Assembly: GCF_028554725.1 (NCBI RefSeq)
Contig: NC_071670.1
Span: 1,178,001-1,242,000 of the forward strand
Direction of reading: 5' to 3'
DNA length: 64,000 nucleotides
Origin: Zeugodacus cucurbitae
Taxonomy: Eukaryota > Arthropoda > Insecta > Diptera > Tephritidae
The notes below the pieces were generated by a model. The model searched no databases. It was given only the letters and a program-made list of their open reading frames with translations, and had not been told where the DNA came from. Of this stretch, positions 35,443-46,390 are shown piece by piece; the stretch's first letter is position 1, and every line of letters begins with the position of its first letter. The translations under genes and the position numbers were made by a program.

Positions 35443-37038
35443 ATGAAAATTACTGAATTTCTTTCTGTGCTGGTTCTAACCATTGGTCTCTGGAGCCCCT
35501 ATGTGTGTAAGTGATAAAAATATATTAAAATGTTGACTGGAGTCAATGCTGGTAAACTGATTGGATCCTGAAAAACCATTACCTCGTTTTTGAAAGTAAT
35601 TTGGTTTTCAGAAGAAGATTTTTACTTCTGGATTCAGCGCATAAATAAAGCTTAATATATTGTTATTACCCCGCCAAGAACATTTTCGGAGCACTAGACC
35701 ATCATTACCACCCTGAGTCAGACAACAAACTTAGTGTCCTGGTTTGTTTAGTAGACAATTTTTTCAATTATACTCGATTTTCAGTTTAAGTGGTGGTCCA
35801 TGGCTTTCTATACGATGTGTGTTCAAAAAATAACGGGCACTTTCGTTTTTTGAAAAAAAATAAAGTCTTTCGTCCGCAAATCGTCGAAACCCTTCTCAAA
35901 CTCAGTTAGTATAGTCTTTAGCTCTTTCAGCGATTTCATCGATTCTTGTAAATCGCCGGACCTTTAAGGTTTTCTTTATTTTTGGAAATAGTAAAAAGTT
36001 ACATGGATCCATGTCTGGCGAATATGGAGGCTGGGACATCGCTACAGTATTGTTTCTGACCAAGAATTCTTTTGGATAATTTTTTGAAAATTTTGAAATT
36101 TTCATTATTTTTTGAACACACCTCGCATACCTTAGGGCAGCAATATTCGAAAAAAAACTGGTTTCGGATACCTTTTCCGATGCTGTCATTGATTATATAA
36201 CTCTGTTGTGGGATATTGTATTACGCTTTTTTACAGTTCTCAATAAATATTTGTATAACAGAGTTGATAAATCATCCCATATAGTAGCATATGATAATGC
36301 TCTGAAATTTCTCACAATATCTTTTTCAAAAGTTAAAGCACGTCCGATGGAGGTTCCTACACTTATATCGTTTTTTTCTCTGAAAGATACGTATTTTTCT
36401 TTCTATCAGCGTATTGAGCATTTCACATAAACCTTAGGATGGTGTTTCCACCTTCAACCGAGGAGACCTCCATTTCTGTGATTCATCTATTTTTTGGGAG
36501 AAGTCTCAGATCTGACCACCAATTCATTGATTTGAATGGAAATACTAATATGGTCATTTTATACTTCCTCTGATGCTTTTAATTACTTGTTCTATGTACT
36601 ATTTTTATTAACAGAAATTATCAGCAGATTCTTAATCTTATTCCACAGCCTCTCTGAAAACTTGCAGTTACACCTCATTGACTGGCGGCTCTCAAGCGGT
36701 AACGTACGATGCCGCCACAGATAAGAGCGTGGAATATGTGGATTACGGCACCAATACAAATGGTCTTTGCGTACAACGAGCGCGGTGCAGTAAGGAGTAC
36801 GTGACGCAAGTGATCAAGTAAGTGAAATGAAAACAATTTTAATTGAAAACAATTAATTAAATGAACATAACGTAAACATATCAATCAGATTTATCAGCAG
36901 GCGATTCATAAACAAAATGAAAGTGATTTATTTTTAAAATTTTTTACTTTTTCTTTCAGATGCAGCGATTTGCGCATAACTTGTGAAAATCGCAAATTAT
37001 TTGATGGCGAGTTTCCAGCTTGCTGTGTGAAGTGCTGA
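35443..37038 (+). CDS. SVWC-domain secreted protein F (Vago-like family)
   Basis: A secreted one-domain von Willebrand factor C-like protein of 103 residues. Exons 35443-35506, 36649-36817 and 36960-37038 join in phases 1 and 2. The signal peptide is MKITEFLSVLVLTIGLWSPY. The domain reads LKTCSYTSL, then VDYGTNTNGLCVQRARC, the fourth cysteine right after the second intron (AA/A TGC), ITC and FPACCVKC. Paralogue of D, with exons 2 and 3 of identical length. The first intron has grown to 1.1 kb and contains a decayed mariner-like element (35816-36122). It has a clear TATA box, initiator and AATAAA (37097). Extracellular; specific role unknown. Confidence 0.88.
35816..36122. mobile_element. Truncated mariner-like element in an SVWC intron
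   Basis: Inverted ends TGTGTGTTCAAAAAATAA (35816) and its complement near 36105-36122 bound about 307 bp. The minus strand between them codes the last part of a mariner-type transposase (SQPPYSPDMDPCNFLLFPK), so most of the element has been lost. It lies in the first intron of SVWC gene F. Confidence 0.7.
35902..36105 (-). pseudogene. Mariner transposase C-terminal remnant
   Basis: The frame contains YSPDMDPCNFLLFPKIKK, the family block around the third catalytic residue. The expected catalytic aspartate (PCD) is asparagine here, and there is no N-terminal part, so it cannot encode an active enzyme. Confidence 0.65.
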
Positions 37039-37096
37039 CGTTCAGAATTATAAGAACTGAGTAATGAAAATGAAATAGTGAAATAATAATGGAGAC

Positions 37097-37102
37097 AATA
37101 AA
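37097..37102 (+). terminator. Poly(A) signal of SVWC gene F
   Basis: AATAAA 59 nt after the stop codon. Confidence 0.6.
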
Positions 37103-40100
37103 AATTTGAAGAAAGATTTTAAGTGAAGACATTTCAATATCCTTCTTGGGGTATGTAGGACTGTTTCGGAAAGTTTAGCTCGTGTTCTCAAAGCTTTGGA
37201 ACGATTTATAGTTTCAAACGAACAATCATATTTAAATATCAACATTTTTCTGTTTTTTTTTTGCGTTTTGTCTTCTCAGCTTTAAGGTATTCTAAGAACC
37301 GTTACTTACTAAAAACGATATCTCACTCCACGAACTAATTTTCGCTGCTTTTATTTCACACACAACTGTAACGGGAAGGTTATTCGACACACATATCAAC
37401 ATTATTCGAACCGCGCTGCGTTCCGTTACCAGGACAACCCGGCGCTACTTCGCAGCCACAGACGCTTAGGGCTGCGTTCACTGCGAGAAATGAAATCCAC
37501 TGTCATTTAACTGTCAAACTCGTGCGCCACCTGTTCCACAGTGGCGTTGTTGTTGTTCAAAATTCATCCAACTTCCAGTCTCCCAGTGAAACGCGAGAGC
37601 AACTACTGACCTGCGCAGCTGAGTGGCTCGTCTCGGAGTTGAGTATCCACTTTTGCAGTTGTTGTTGCCATTTTGGTTGTTGTTTTTGTTGTTGCTGCTG
37701 CCGCCGCTACTGCTAATCAAATTTTAAACATATTACGAAGCCGCCACTATGCCACTACCTCAGCGTCTGCGTAGGCGTGGAGGTAGAGGCATGGAGCAGG
37801 GGCGGAAGTGTTTGGTGAATCGTACGTTGCGCCGGATGCCACAGGCGTTGGCGGCGACTGCACCGTGCGGAGATGGCATCTACCATATGCATGTTGCACG
37901 ACATTATGTGGCAAGCGCATTGTGGGTGCTGGGGTGGGTAAACATGTTGCCTCTCGGCGTGCTACTAACCTCGCTGGCCGTGGCTGGCGCTGCGGCAGCA
38001 AAAGTGTGCCAGCATTTCGGATTGCCTGCAATTTGAGGTGCAAATGCGAAGCGGAAATAAACGGAATGACAATGACGCCGGCACCGTTGCAAGCGTCACC
38101 GCAAACGCAATGCATACGGAAATGAGTGGCGATAACAAAAGCAGGCAATAAACTGTAAAAATAACGGTAACTAAATTACGGCTATGTGCCTATGTTAAAA
38201 ATAGCAAATGCAACTCCGTCAGTGGGTTTGAGGTTACGTACGTCAGCTTTTGACAAGCAGTCTTCACAATTTTCGGTCTAATTATATACGCAGCATTGTT
38301 TATTTACCGTTATTTATGCTAGCGCATGAGTGTGCCGCCATTTTATTGTTACTTTAATGCTTTGCCACTTTGTGTTGGGCAGTTGACCAACTTACAAAGC
38401 CATTGACTAACCTAGGAACCACTTGCCGCGCTCTGCACTCGCTTCCTCAGCCACTCTGCCGACCGGCGTGCCCAGCGTCCGACCTGACCAAGCTTTTCAT
38501 TTTTAATTTTTTGCCTTAAGAGTTCATAAAAGCTCAACTCATGAACACATAACGGTTTATGGAGTCCACTATGAGAAAACCAGTTTAAAATTGAGTTACA
38601 GTGGGATGAATGTGGTAGGAAGAGCTCTGTGGAATATTTAAATGAGGATGTGGTTCCAATTGTCTGACGTCTGGGGATGTTAAGATTTCGGACTGTTTGC
38701 CGAACTTAAAGGATTAGGTAAGTATCTAAGGGCACTACTAAGACTGTATCGGAATTGTAAGATTAGGAAGCTTAAGGTATCCTTTAATTTTTAAAAGAGC
38801 TCTGACTTAGTAGAATGAGTTAAAAATACTTTACTTAAATACTTAGTTAGGAGAAACATGGGTCCAACTCTTAGGTAAAGCCGTTTATATCTGGATACGC
38901 TCACAGTTTACTAGTTGCACGTCAGATATCTTTGAGGGAAACGAAGCACCTGAAGTTTGGAAGAAGTAGGATCGCTCCGTTCGCCAAAGTGCGCCAGTTC
39001 TTTGGGAACTTTTGGGATTGTCGCGCCGAAGCGTTTGAGCCACCTACCGGAAGTTCTTCATCAGACAAAGTTGCAACTCCTCCGTTGCAGTTGCAGGCTC
39101 CGTTGGATTCTTTTCTAATCACTGGATTGAGGACAATAAATTTAAGGTTATGTAAGGCCAACCACAATAAAGTCACCGCTCTCAGTCGAACTTATCCCAA
39201 CGAAGAGAAATTCCTGGATATTCCTTATCATAGAGCCATTGCTCGAGGGTCGGGCAGAAAGACATTGCGCTACCAGTTCATTGTGATGCTACTGAGTCAC
39301 TGTGCCTTACTTCTGACCGCTCAACCGCGCGTTCCACCAACTGAAAACGCACAAACCCTTAACGTTTTGGCGACCCTTTGAGTGGTGTGGCGCACACAAG
39401 CGTTGGGTTGGGTGTAAGTAGCCTGCCTGTGCAAAGGAGTTTCGAGCGCGTAACCCGCGCGATAGCCAAGAGTCAGTGGCTTGTAGCCGGAGGTGAGGAC
39501 TTTGCGACTCACAAACCATGTAATGGCAATTATGGCTGTTGTCGCTTAAATGTGACGCATTGCTGTTGCTCTTGTTGTTGTTGTAAGGACACATATTTTT
39601 GTTATTGCATTGTGTTGCTGGCGCGCGGATGTGGGAAGCTTGTTGCTGAGGCGACGACCGAGTTTTATTGTGTAATTTTTTATTATTTATATTATCTTGT
39701 TGCTGTTGTATTGTTGCTGTGTTGTGTTGTTGTGGTCATGTAAGCAGGAAGCAAGCAGTTAACTGCTGTCGTTGTGCTGGCACTTTACAATAAAATTGTC
39801 TGATTCACATTTTTTCATGCTTTCATGTTTAACGCCAGCTGCTTGTGCTTTTTTTTTTTTGGAAGAGAGAGGGGGGTGCGGTGCGATGGTGTCTTTTAAA
39901 TAGAAAGTTGAGTACAACAACAAATTAATAGCAAGAAAAAAGTGCGTACGAGTATAAATCTTCCAGTCTTTCAGGCTTTCTTTCAAATGCCAAGTTGCAT
40001 TTGGAGAAGCTTTCTAGAGAACTCGGCCCCCCCTCCTGACACTCACTGTGTCAGTTTCACACTTTTCTTTTCTTCCGCAAGTTTTTTCTCATACATCTAT

Positions 40101-41509
40101 GTTGCTGATGGTATGCTGATGAGCTATGCTCTTCCTTGTTTTAGTCCGTTTGTTTTTTTTTTCGGAGCGCGCTGAATATTTACTCGCTTTCGAAATGCTT
40201 GAATGCTCGAGTGAATGTATTTTTGTTTGTATGCGATTGTGTCTATGTGTGTGTGTGTGCGCCTGAATATGACTCTTTGTTTATGTCACTTCTTCGCAGT
40301 CATTGTGCTCAAAAGTACAATCCCAAGCACAAGCACACGTTCAAGCATAAGCTCAAGCCCAAACACAAGCTCAAGCACTTATCCATAATAGTGTTTCCTA
40401 TTTCTGTATTCACTGCTGTTTTTGCTGCTGTTGTTGTTGTTGTTTCTATGTATTTATTTATTCATTTATTTGCTCATTTGTTCAGCCAGAGCTGGCATGT
40501 TCTTCACATTCCCCAACTTGTGCCTGTGTGTCAGTCAGCTTGCCATGTATGCCATTTTTCATATTTGCTTTATTGTCTTGAGTGTCTTGAGAGTGTTGGC
40601 ATTATGTCGCTGGCAGACAACCAAAACTTGGTCAAATGTGTGTCGTGCGAGCTAGTCGAATGCGCGGCAGTGTGTGTGTGTATGTGCGGCCGTACATATT
40701 TGATATTTAGAGATTGCTCTTAGAATAATGTCTAGCTTGCTTCGTAAAGTGCAGAAAGTGTGCGTATTTATAACTGTAAAATGGCAGATTTTCTAAAAAA
40801 ACAGAAATTGCCTCATCACCATCCATCCACCTTTTCTTATTTGCATGGAATAACTATATTTAGTATGCTCGGTATGGCTTGAGTTAGATTAAAGTATAAA
40901 AATAATACGTCTCGGTGGGAATAGAAGTCTACAAAGGCTGACCACACACGAGCCGAAAGATCAGATGCTTCGTTATATGGATATTTATATACACCCCGAT
41001 ATGTCCCCAAAGCTATTAGGCGCTTACTTTTATTATCAAACTAGATCTGAAGTATCCGATAGAGGGCTGGTCAAAAGTCTAATGAAAAAATTCCAAAAAG
41101 AGCTATAGTTTGAGAGAACTGAGAAGAAACTGTGGAAAACAATAAGATCAACGGACCAAGAGTAGACCACCAAATCAAGTACAGAGATCTAATCAAATTC
41201 ATAACTAGTCCCCAGACAACTTCTCTTCAACACATTCTCGGGAACAGACAGTGTAGACTTAAGAGCAAGGATATTCTCTGAAACCGTTTGAAGCCTTGTT
41301 GTCTTTCATCGAATTATCAGTTATGCTTATAAGAAATCATGTTCTGACGTTCCTATGATGTTGCTGATTGAGTAAATTGGAAACACTAACCCTAGAACAC
41401 TGTTTTAAATGAAGAAGTACTCGAGAGTCTGTTTCCAAAAATTTAGTACCAGTCTTCTTGAGGTAAATATCAATAACTGGGACTACGTTTCTATTTTTGA
41501 CTAGATATA
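37103..41509. other. Gene-poor region, no gene recognised
   Basis: Open frames up to 174 codons occur (40199-40723 +, 38932-39381 +) but read as low-complexity or random text. Visible structure: TTG/TTGTTG runs at 37540-37720, 39560-39740 and 40420-40440, and a hexamer-like AAGCAC/AAGCTC run at 40323-40380. GC content rises at 37750-38120. Confidence 0.45.
40323..40380. repeat. Imperfect AAGCAC/AAGCTC hexamer repeat
   Basis: Nine or so units of the form CAAGCACAAGC, AAGCATAAGCTC and AAACACAAGC follow each other. One frame reads as alternating K-H/K-L-K-P, an artefact of the repeat rather than evidence of a protein. Confidence 0.75.
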
Positions 41510-41822
41510 GTCCTCTCTCGACGAACCAAAATCAAACTCTACAAGTCGCTTATCATTCCCGTCCTGCTTTATGGTGCAGAAGCTTGGACGATGTCAACAT
41601 CAGGTGAGACGACACTAGGAGTTTTCGAGAGAAAAATTTTGCGCATGATTTATGGTCCTTTGAACATTGGCAACGGCGAATACCGCAGACGATGGAACGA
41701 TGAGCTGTACGAGTTATACGAAGACATTGATATAGTACAGCGAATAAAAAGACAGCGGCTATGCTGGCTAGGTCATGTTGTCCGAATGGACGAAAACACA
41801 CCGGCTAAAAGGTTGCAACGCC
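41510..41822 (+). pseudogene. Non-LTR retrotransposon 3' fragment, copy 1
   Basis: A frame open from 41519 encodes the C-terminal part of a LINE-type reverse transcriptase: KLYKSLIIPVLLYGAEAWTM, then FERKILRMIYGP, YRRRWNDELYELY and RLCWLGHVVRMDE. These are the thumb and post-RT blocks of RTE/jockey-like elements. The frame is intact for about 100 codons but the RT core (YADD box) is missing, so it is a truncated copy. Same family as copies 2 and 3. Confidence 0.8.
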
Positions 41823-44169
41823 AATCACATACATACATAGTGAGATATAGTCTTGCCTTGGTTATTTACCCAACATTATTTTGTCGTTTTATAGATTTCA
41901 TTAGTATATCTATAAAGCGGGGTCTTGGAGAGGTTTTTACTCACTCTTTCTAAATTTTGATCAATCTGAAATATCTATCAGAACGATGCAATCTTGGATC
42001 ACGACAGATTACAAACACATTCAAAAACATTAAGCTATGCACATAGTGAAGAGAAGAGCATCGAGATGGATGAGATAAATATTTAATTCTAGAGAGAACA
42101 ACGCCAATATTAGTCTTAATCGCTGTTTGGATTTTCATTTTCTGAGCTCTGATCCAATGCTGTCGCCATTCTATGTGCTTACACCACTATGCGCTCAGAT
42201 TTAATCAACTTTAAAGCCGACTTAAAAAGCGGAAAAGTAAATACAACTTTTTTAAATATCTATAAAAGCTTTTAATTTTTAATTTCTCGCGCTTTTTTAT
42301 TTTTCAGATTTTATTTTATACTCATCTTCTATACTCAGAACTTGTAAAACTTTGCCATACTTGAACACTATAGAATCTTTGATTTTTGCTAAATTTTTGC
42401 GGGGAAAGCATTCCTTTAAGAACGCCAAGCACGTTCAACCAACTTAACAACAATAACAACAACAACAATTGTGGCGATTATAAAAACACAACAGCAAATA
42501 ACAACAACAATGGGAATGCGAATACGAAAAGTTATACCGTTAATTGTTGAACAATCATTAGCGACTTTTTCCGCATCGACGAGGAAACATAAGCAGCTAA
42601 ATTAAATAGCAATAACAACAATAACAATAAGCACCACAAGAGGCATGGGCAACTTAGATGGGAGATTATAAGTAAGATTAAACATAAATAAAGAAAAGAT
42701 GCGCAGCAGCAGCAGAAGACGAAGGAAAGCGCAAAAAGAAGGAGCGGCGGATGAAGGAGCGCGAGAACTTTGCTCTGAAAAGGAACAACAAAAGCAACAG
42801 CAATGCTTTTGAAAAGACAAACAAAAATAATAAGCAATATAATAATGCGATAAACTCAAGTGAGTTAATACCGAACGCAGCAACAATAAATAATCTAAAA
42901 AACCAACAAGAGCAACAACAAAGAGGGCGCACATAAAAAACTCAGCGCTGCTCGCTGTGAAACCGGCAAAAAAGCAAAAATTGCAACATTTATCATTTTT
43001 TTTTGTGCACAACTTCCGTTACTTGCAGCTTACATCAGCCTCGAACGATGGGGCGGGGCGCGGCGGCGGTGCGACTGACAGCAGATTAGGATAACTGAAC
43101 TGCAAATGAAGGACAACAGACGCACGCCGGCGCTGGTGTTGGCGGTCGCAAAGTGCACGATGGTGGGAGGGCGACGCAAGCTAGTCGTGCGGCTGCTGCG
43201 TTGAGTTCGGCTGCCGGGAAGTTAATGAAGGAAATGATAAATCCGGCGGAAGAAGCGCGCACGGAAAGGAGTGAGTGATTGTATTGTAAGAAAGTGTGAA
43301 AGCGGCCAGTGAGTGAAGCACAGCAAGCAAAGCAAAGCTTGGCAACGCGAAGTGCGGGCGCGTGGAGCCAATGACGACGGCGACGCAGGCGGCGGATATT
43401 GCGCGCCGCACAGCGCTGCTTGTGGATTTGTTCAATCAAATTAGTGCGGGGCAATAGTCAGCGGGGCGGATTGCGAAGCGTGTGGCGCGCACAGTCAACG
43501 CAAGGAATGCTCGAATCTACTGCGAGGGAAGACATCATGAAAATTAATATTACAGGAAAAAAAGAAGAAATAAAAGGCAGCAAGCATAGACGCAGCAGCA
43601 ATTAAAAGTGAAGCAAAAAATCGGCGACTAAAGCGCCGTTTTTGCTTCATGACTCAAGTGGCGACCGGAAGTGCGCTGACCGCTTTGAAAAATGTAAAAA
43701 AAATGTAGCGGAAAATGCCAGCGCACTTCTACAATTTTATAATATTGCCCGTCTTAATTCTTGAACTGCGCCAGAGCTGCCTCAACACTAACCGCATGCC
43801 ATAATGGACCAATGAACTGTTGCATTACTGGCGGTATAATGAACCGAGCAAGTGAGGTAAATACTTGGAAGATACAAAATCCAGCTGAGAATACATAAAA
43901 GAAAAGCACTACTTGCTTGAAGCTTAACTATGAGAATTTTTCTTTTCATTGCACAATAATTTTCGAAGCAATGGCAGCCAAAACCTTTCCCTTCCAGTTC
44001 AACCCAAAACAATTTCAACACATTTGCACGCTCAGTTCACTCAATCACGCCTTAAGCATCCCAATTACTCCACAAGCTATGAATTTCCTGTAATTGGAGC
44101 TTGTGGATAACTTTAGGGAAGTATTTTGTTTATGACTTATTCGTATAGTTTGAAATTCTCAACTGGTTT
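41823..44169. other. Gene-poor region with opa-type repeats and a GC-rich patch
   Basis: CAA/AAC repeats occur at 42446-42520, 42605-42635 and 42780-42925. The stretch 43030-43610 is markedly richer in G and C (GGGGCGGGGCGCGGCGGCGG at 43050-43070) and could be a promoter or leader exon, but no conserved frame is seen. Confidence 0.45.
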
Positions 44170-44560
44170 CAGCAGAGATGAGAAGATACTTAGGAGCTTT
44201 CTAGAGAACTGTTCTCCGCAAGATCTTTGGAGCCGCTCGCGTGAGCGAGGAGTACTGAATGAGATGGAACCATGAACTGTATAAGATCTACGACGACATG
44301 GATAGGGTTAAAAAATATATAATGAATGCGCTGTTTGGACCATGTCGTACGTATGGAAGACGATGCTGCAGTGAAAAGCTTCTTCGAGATCCATGGGTGG
44401 ACAGACGAAGCAAGGCCGCCCACGCTTGCAGTGGAAGGACCAATTGCATAGGTACCTTTCTTAGGATGTGCAGCTGCCGTGACTTCGCAAAGCATAGAGG
44501 CAACTAGCGAAGTTTTGTGTTCTCAGCCCAGACCGACCCTGGCTATAATGCCAAATAAGA
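44170..44560 (+). pseudogene. Non-LTR retrotransposon 3' fragment, copy 2
   Basis: Matches copies 1 and 3 in order: AGAGAACTGTTCTCCGCAAGAT (first-turn FERTVLRKI-like codons), GAGATGGAACCATGAACTGTA (RWNHELY), then GTCGTACGTATGGAAGACGA, a GGCCGCCCACGC / AGTGGAAGGACCAA block (GRPRLQWKDQ), and a final TGGCTATAATGCCAAATAAGAAG tail. Stops and frameshifts break it throughout. Confidence 0.75.
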
Positions 44561-46120
44561 AGAAGTGTGAATCAATATTTCAATGTCTTTGGTTTAAAGA
44601 GGAGAATCATGGATTTCCGAGCTGCACTACCTGCCAATAAACGACTCATAATTAAAGCTGCTAATTCTTCACTACAGAATGCATTCAAGAACAAATCCTA
44701 GCCACAGCGGGGTGCCGCCCACCCACACACGTGGCTACCACCACTGCGACCGGGCAGACACTTAAAATGCTCCCTGTATGAGTGACATTACGAGCTATCT
44801 CTCTGTCATAGTCATGGCCCCCATAGCCCTTATGGTGCTTTGCAACTTTGCGTATGCATAAATGTCCATAAATACCGGTATTTACAGCATAAATTACAAC
44901 ACTTCAGCTTGGGCTGACACCAGCACTTATGGCATAACGGCATCACGACAGCAGGAAGGTAATATGGGGGATTAAAGTGTGGAGGAAGAAGAGTCTTCGC
45001 TTTTCGCCAACAATTAAACTGCAACAAACGACTGCCGTTAGATTTTCGTATGTATGTATGCAAGTATATGAGGGTGTGTGTTTGTGTGGCTGGCGGCACA
45101 AAGCGAGCTGAAATAAATGCGTTGCAACTGCTGGCAGCCTTTGGCCAAGAGCTTAGTTCTGTTTGCCGCTAACCTTGTGCATGAAAGTGCCCGAGTGTGT
45201 GGCTGTGTGCGTTTAGAGGCAAGCGTAAGTGCTTGTATAATGTAATTAAATTAAATAATTTCGCCGTGTGTTAAAATGTAGCAAAGTAGCAAAGACGGCG
45301 GCGGCAGCAGCACTCGAAGGAAGGAAGCAGGAAAAAATTTCAGATTTCGCCCTTTTTTATTCATTTAACATTGCAATGTTGTTGCTGTTGTAGCTGGTGC
45401 TATGCTGTGCGCGCTGCGGATTACTGTTGTAAAAATCGTCGGCATTTGTATGTGATGTTGAAGAATGTACGTGCGAATGAAGTTTGGTGGGTGCCAGCGA
45501 ATGTGTCGCATAAGTACGTCTGCATGTCGGAAAATGCGGAACCCGCACCCAAGTCGCTGCCGCCGCGCACACCTGTCACGGCGACCGGTCGACACGAACG
45601 ACATCATTAATCTCGCGGCTGACATAAGCGGCAAAACATGTTCATAAAATTCATGCAACAGTGTGTTGGCACAGCTCCTCTTGCCCGGTGTGTGGGGTGA
45701 TGAGTTGGCGTTTTTTCGTTATTGTTGTTGTTACTTCCAGAAGAGCGCCCTTCGTGGCGTTTAAAAGAGGCGTTGGCACGAAGTTACTGCCTGGTTGATT
45801 GTGATTCTTTATAACACATTCGTTGTTATTGTTGTTGCTGTTGTACGTGTCACTTTATTGTTTGTTGTTGGTGTTATTAAATGTGCGTCATTACTTCCGT
45901 TACAACACCATTAGCTTTCTACATGAGCACCAATGCACGAACATACATCCGTATGCGGACATAAATAAAATCTAAACACATTTAATTTACAAGAAAAACG
46001 GTCGGTAGAAATCTAAAAGGTTTAGAAAACGAATAAAGAGAGCTACTCTAAAGACCACTGAAAAGTTATTTTTAATGATGTTTAAATGGTAAAGAAAAAT
46101 TGAAACCAAAAAAGAAAGCG
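44561..46120. other. Gene-poor region, no gene recognised
   Basis: Simple repeats only, e.g. TTGTTGTTG runs near 45370-45385 and 45718-45850. Frames of up to 97 codons are not supported by any motif. Confidence 0.45.
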
Positions 46121-46127
46121 CAAATTA

Positions 46128-46390
46128 TGTGCTTTTACTGTAGTAAGCTTTCACAAAAAGCTCAAAGTAAAAGCTTACTAGTCCAATGTTTTAACGTAGG
46201 CCACCCAGGGCCTGGGTAGTCGATATCTTTCGAAAGCTATTCATACATGAGCTTTTACTGTACGAAGCTCCCACATAAAGTTCAAAGTGAAAGATTCATC
46301 GACCAATGCTTTACGTAGGTAAACACTAAAGATGTTTCTACTATGTAGTCGATATTTTTCGAAAGCTTTTCATAAATGAGTTGTTACAGA
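46128..46390. repeat. Diverged ~120-bp tandem duplication
   Basis: GAGCTTTTACTGTACGAAGC-type text at 46129 and 46250 begins two units that share the order TTTACTGTA, AAAGTTCAAAGT, CCAATG-TTTACGTAGG, GTAGTCGATAT and TTTCGAAAGCT. Words containing GAAAGCTT recur on to about 46940, suggesting an older, longer array. Confidence 0.65.

Noticed and set aside
37747..38148. 133-codon minus-strand frame in GC-rich DNA
   Set aside because: Competing frames on both strands, no motif; long frames are expected by chance in GC-rich patches.
40199..40723. 174-codon plus-strand frame with KHKHTFKHKLKPKHKLKH
   Set aside because: The lysine/histidine run comes from a hexamer repeat and the rest is TG-rich low complexity.
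42532..43012. Leucine- and phenylalanine-rich minus-strand frames (membrane-protein look)
   Set aside because: They are the reverse of CAA/GCA/AAG simple repeats; no starts, no family similarity.
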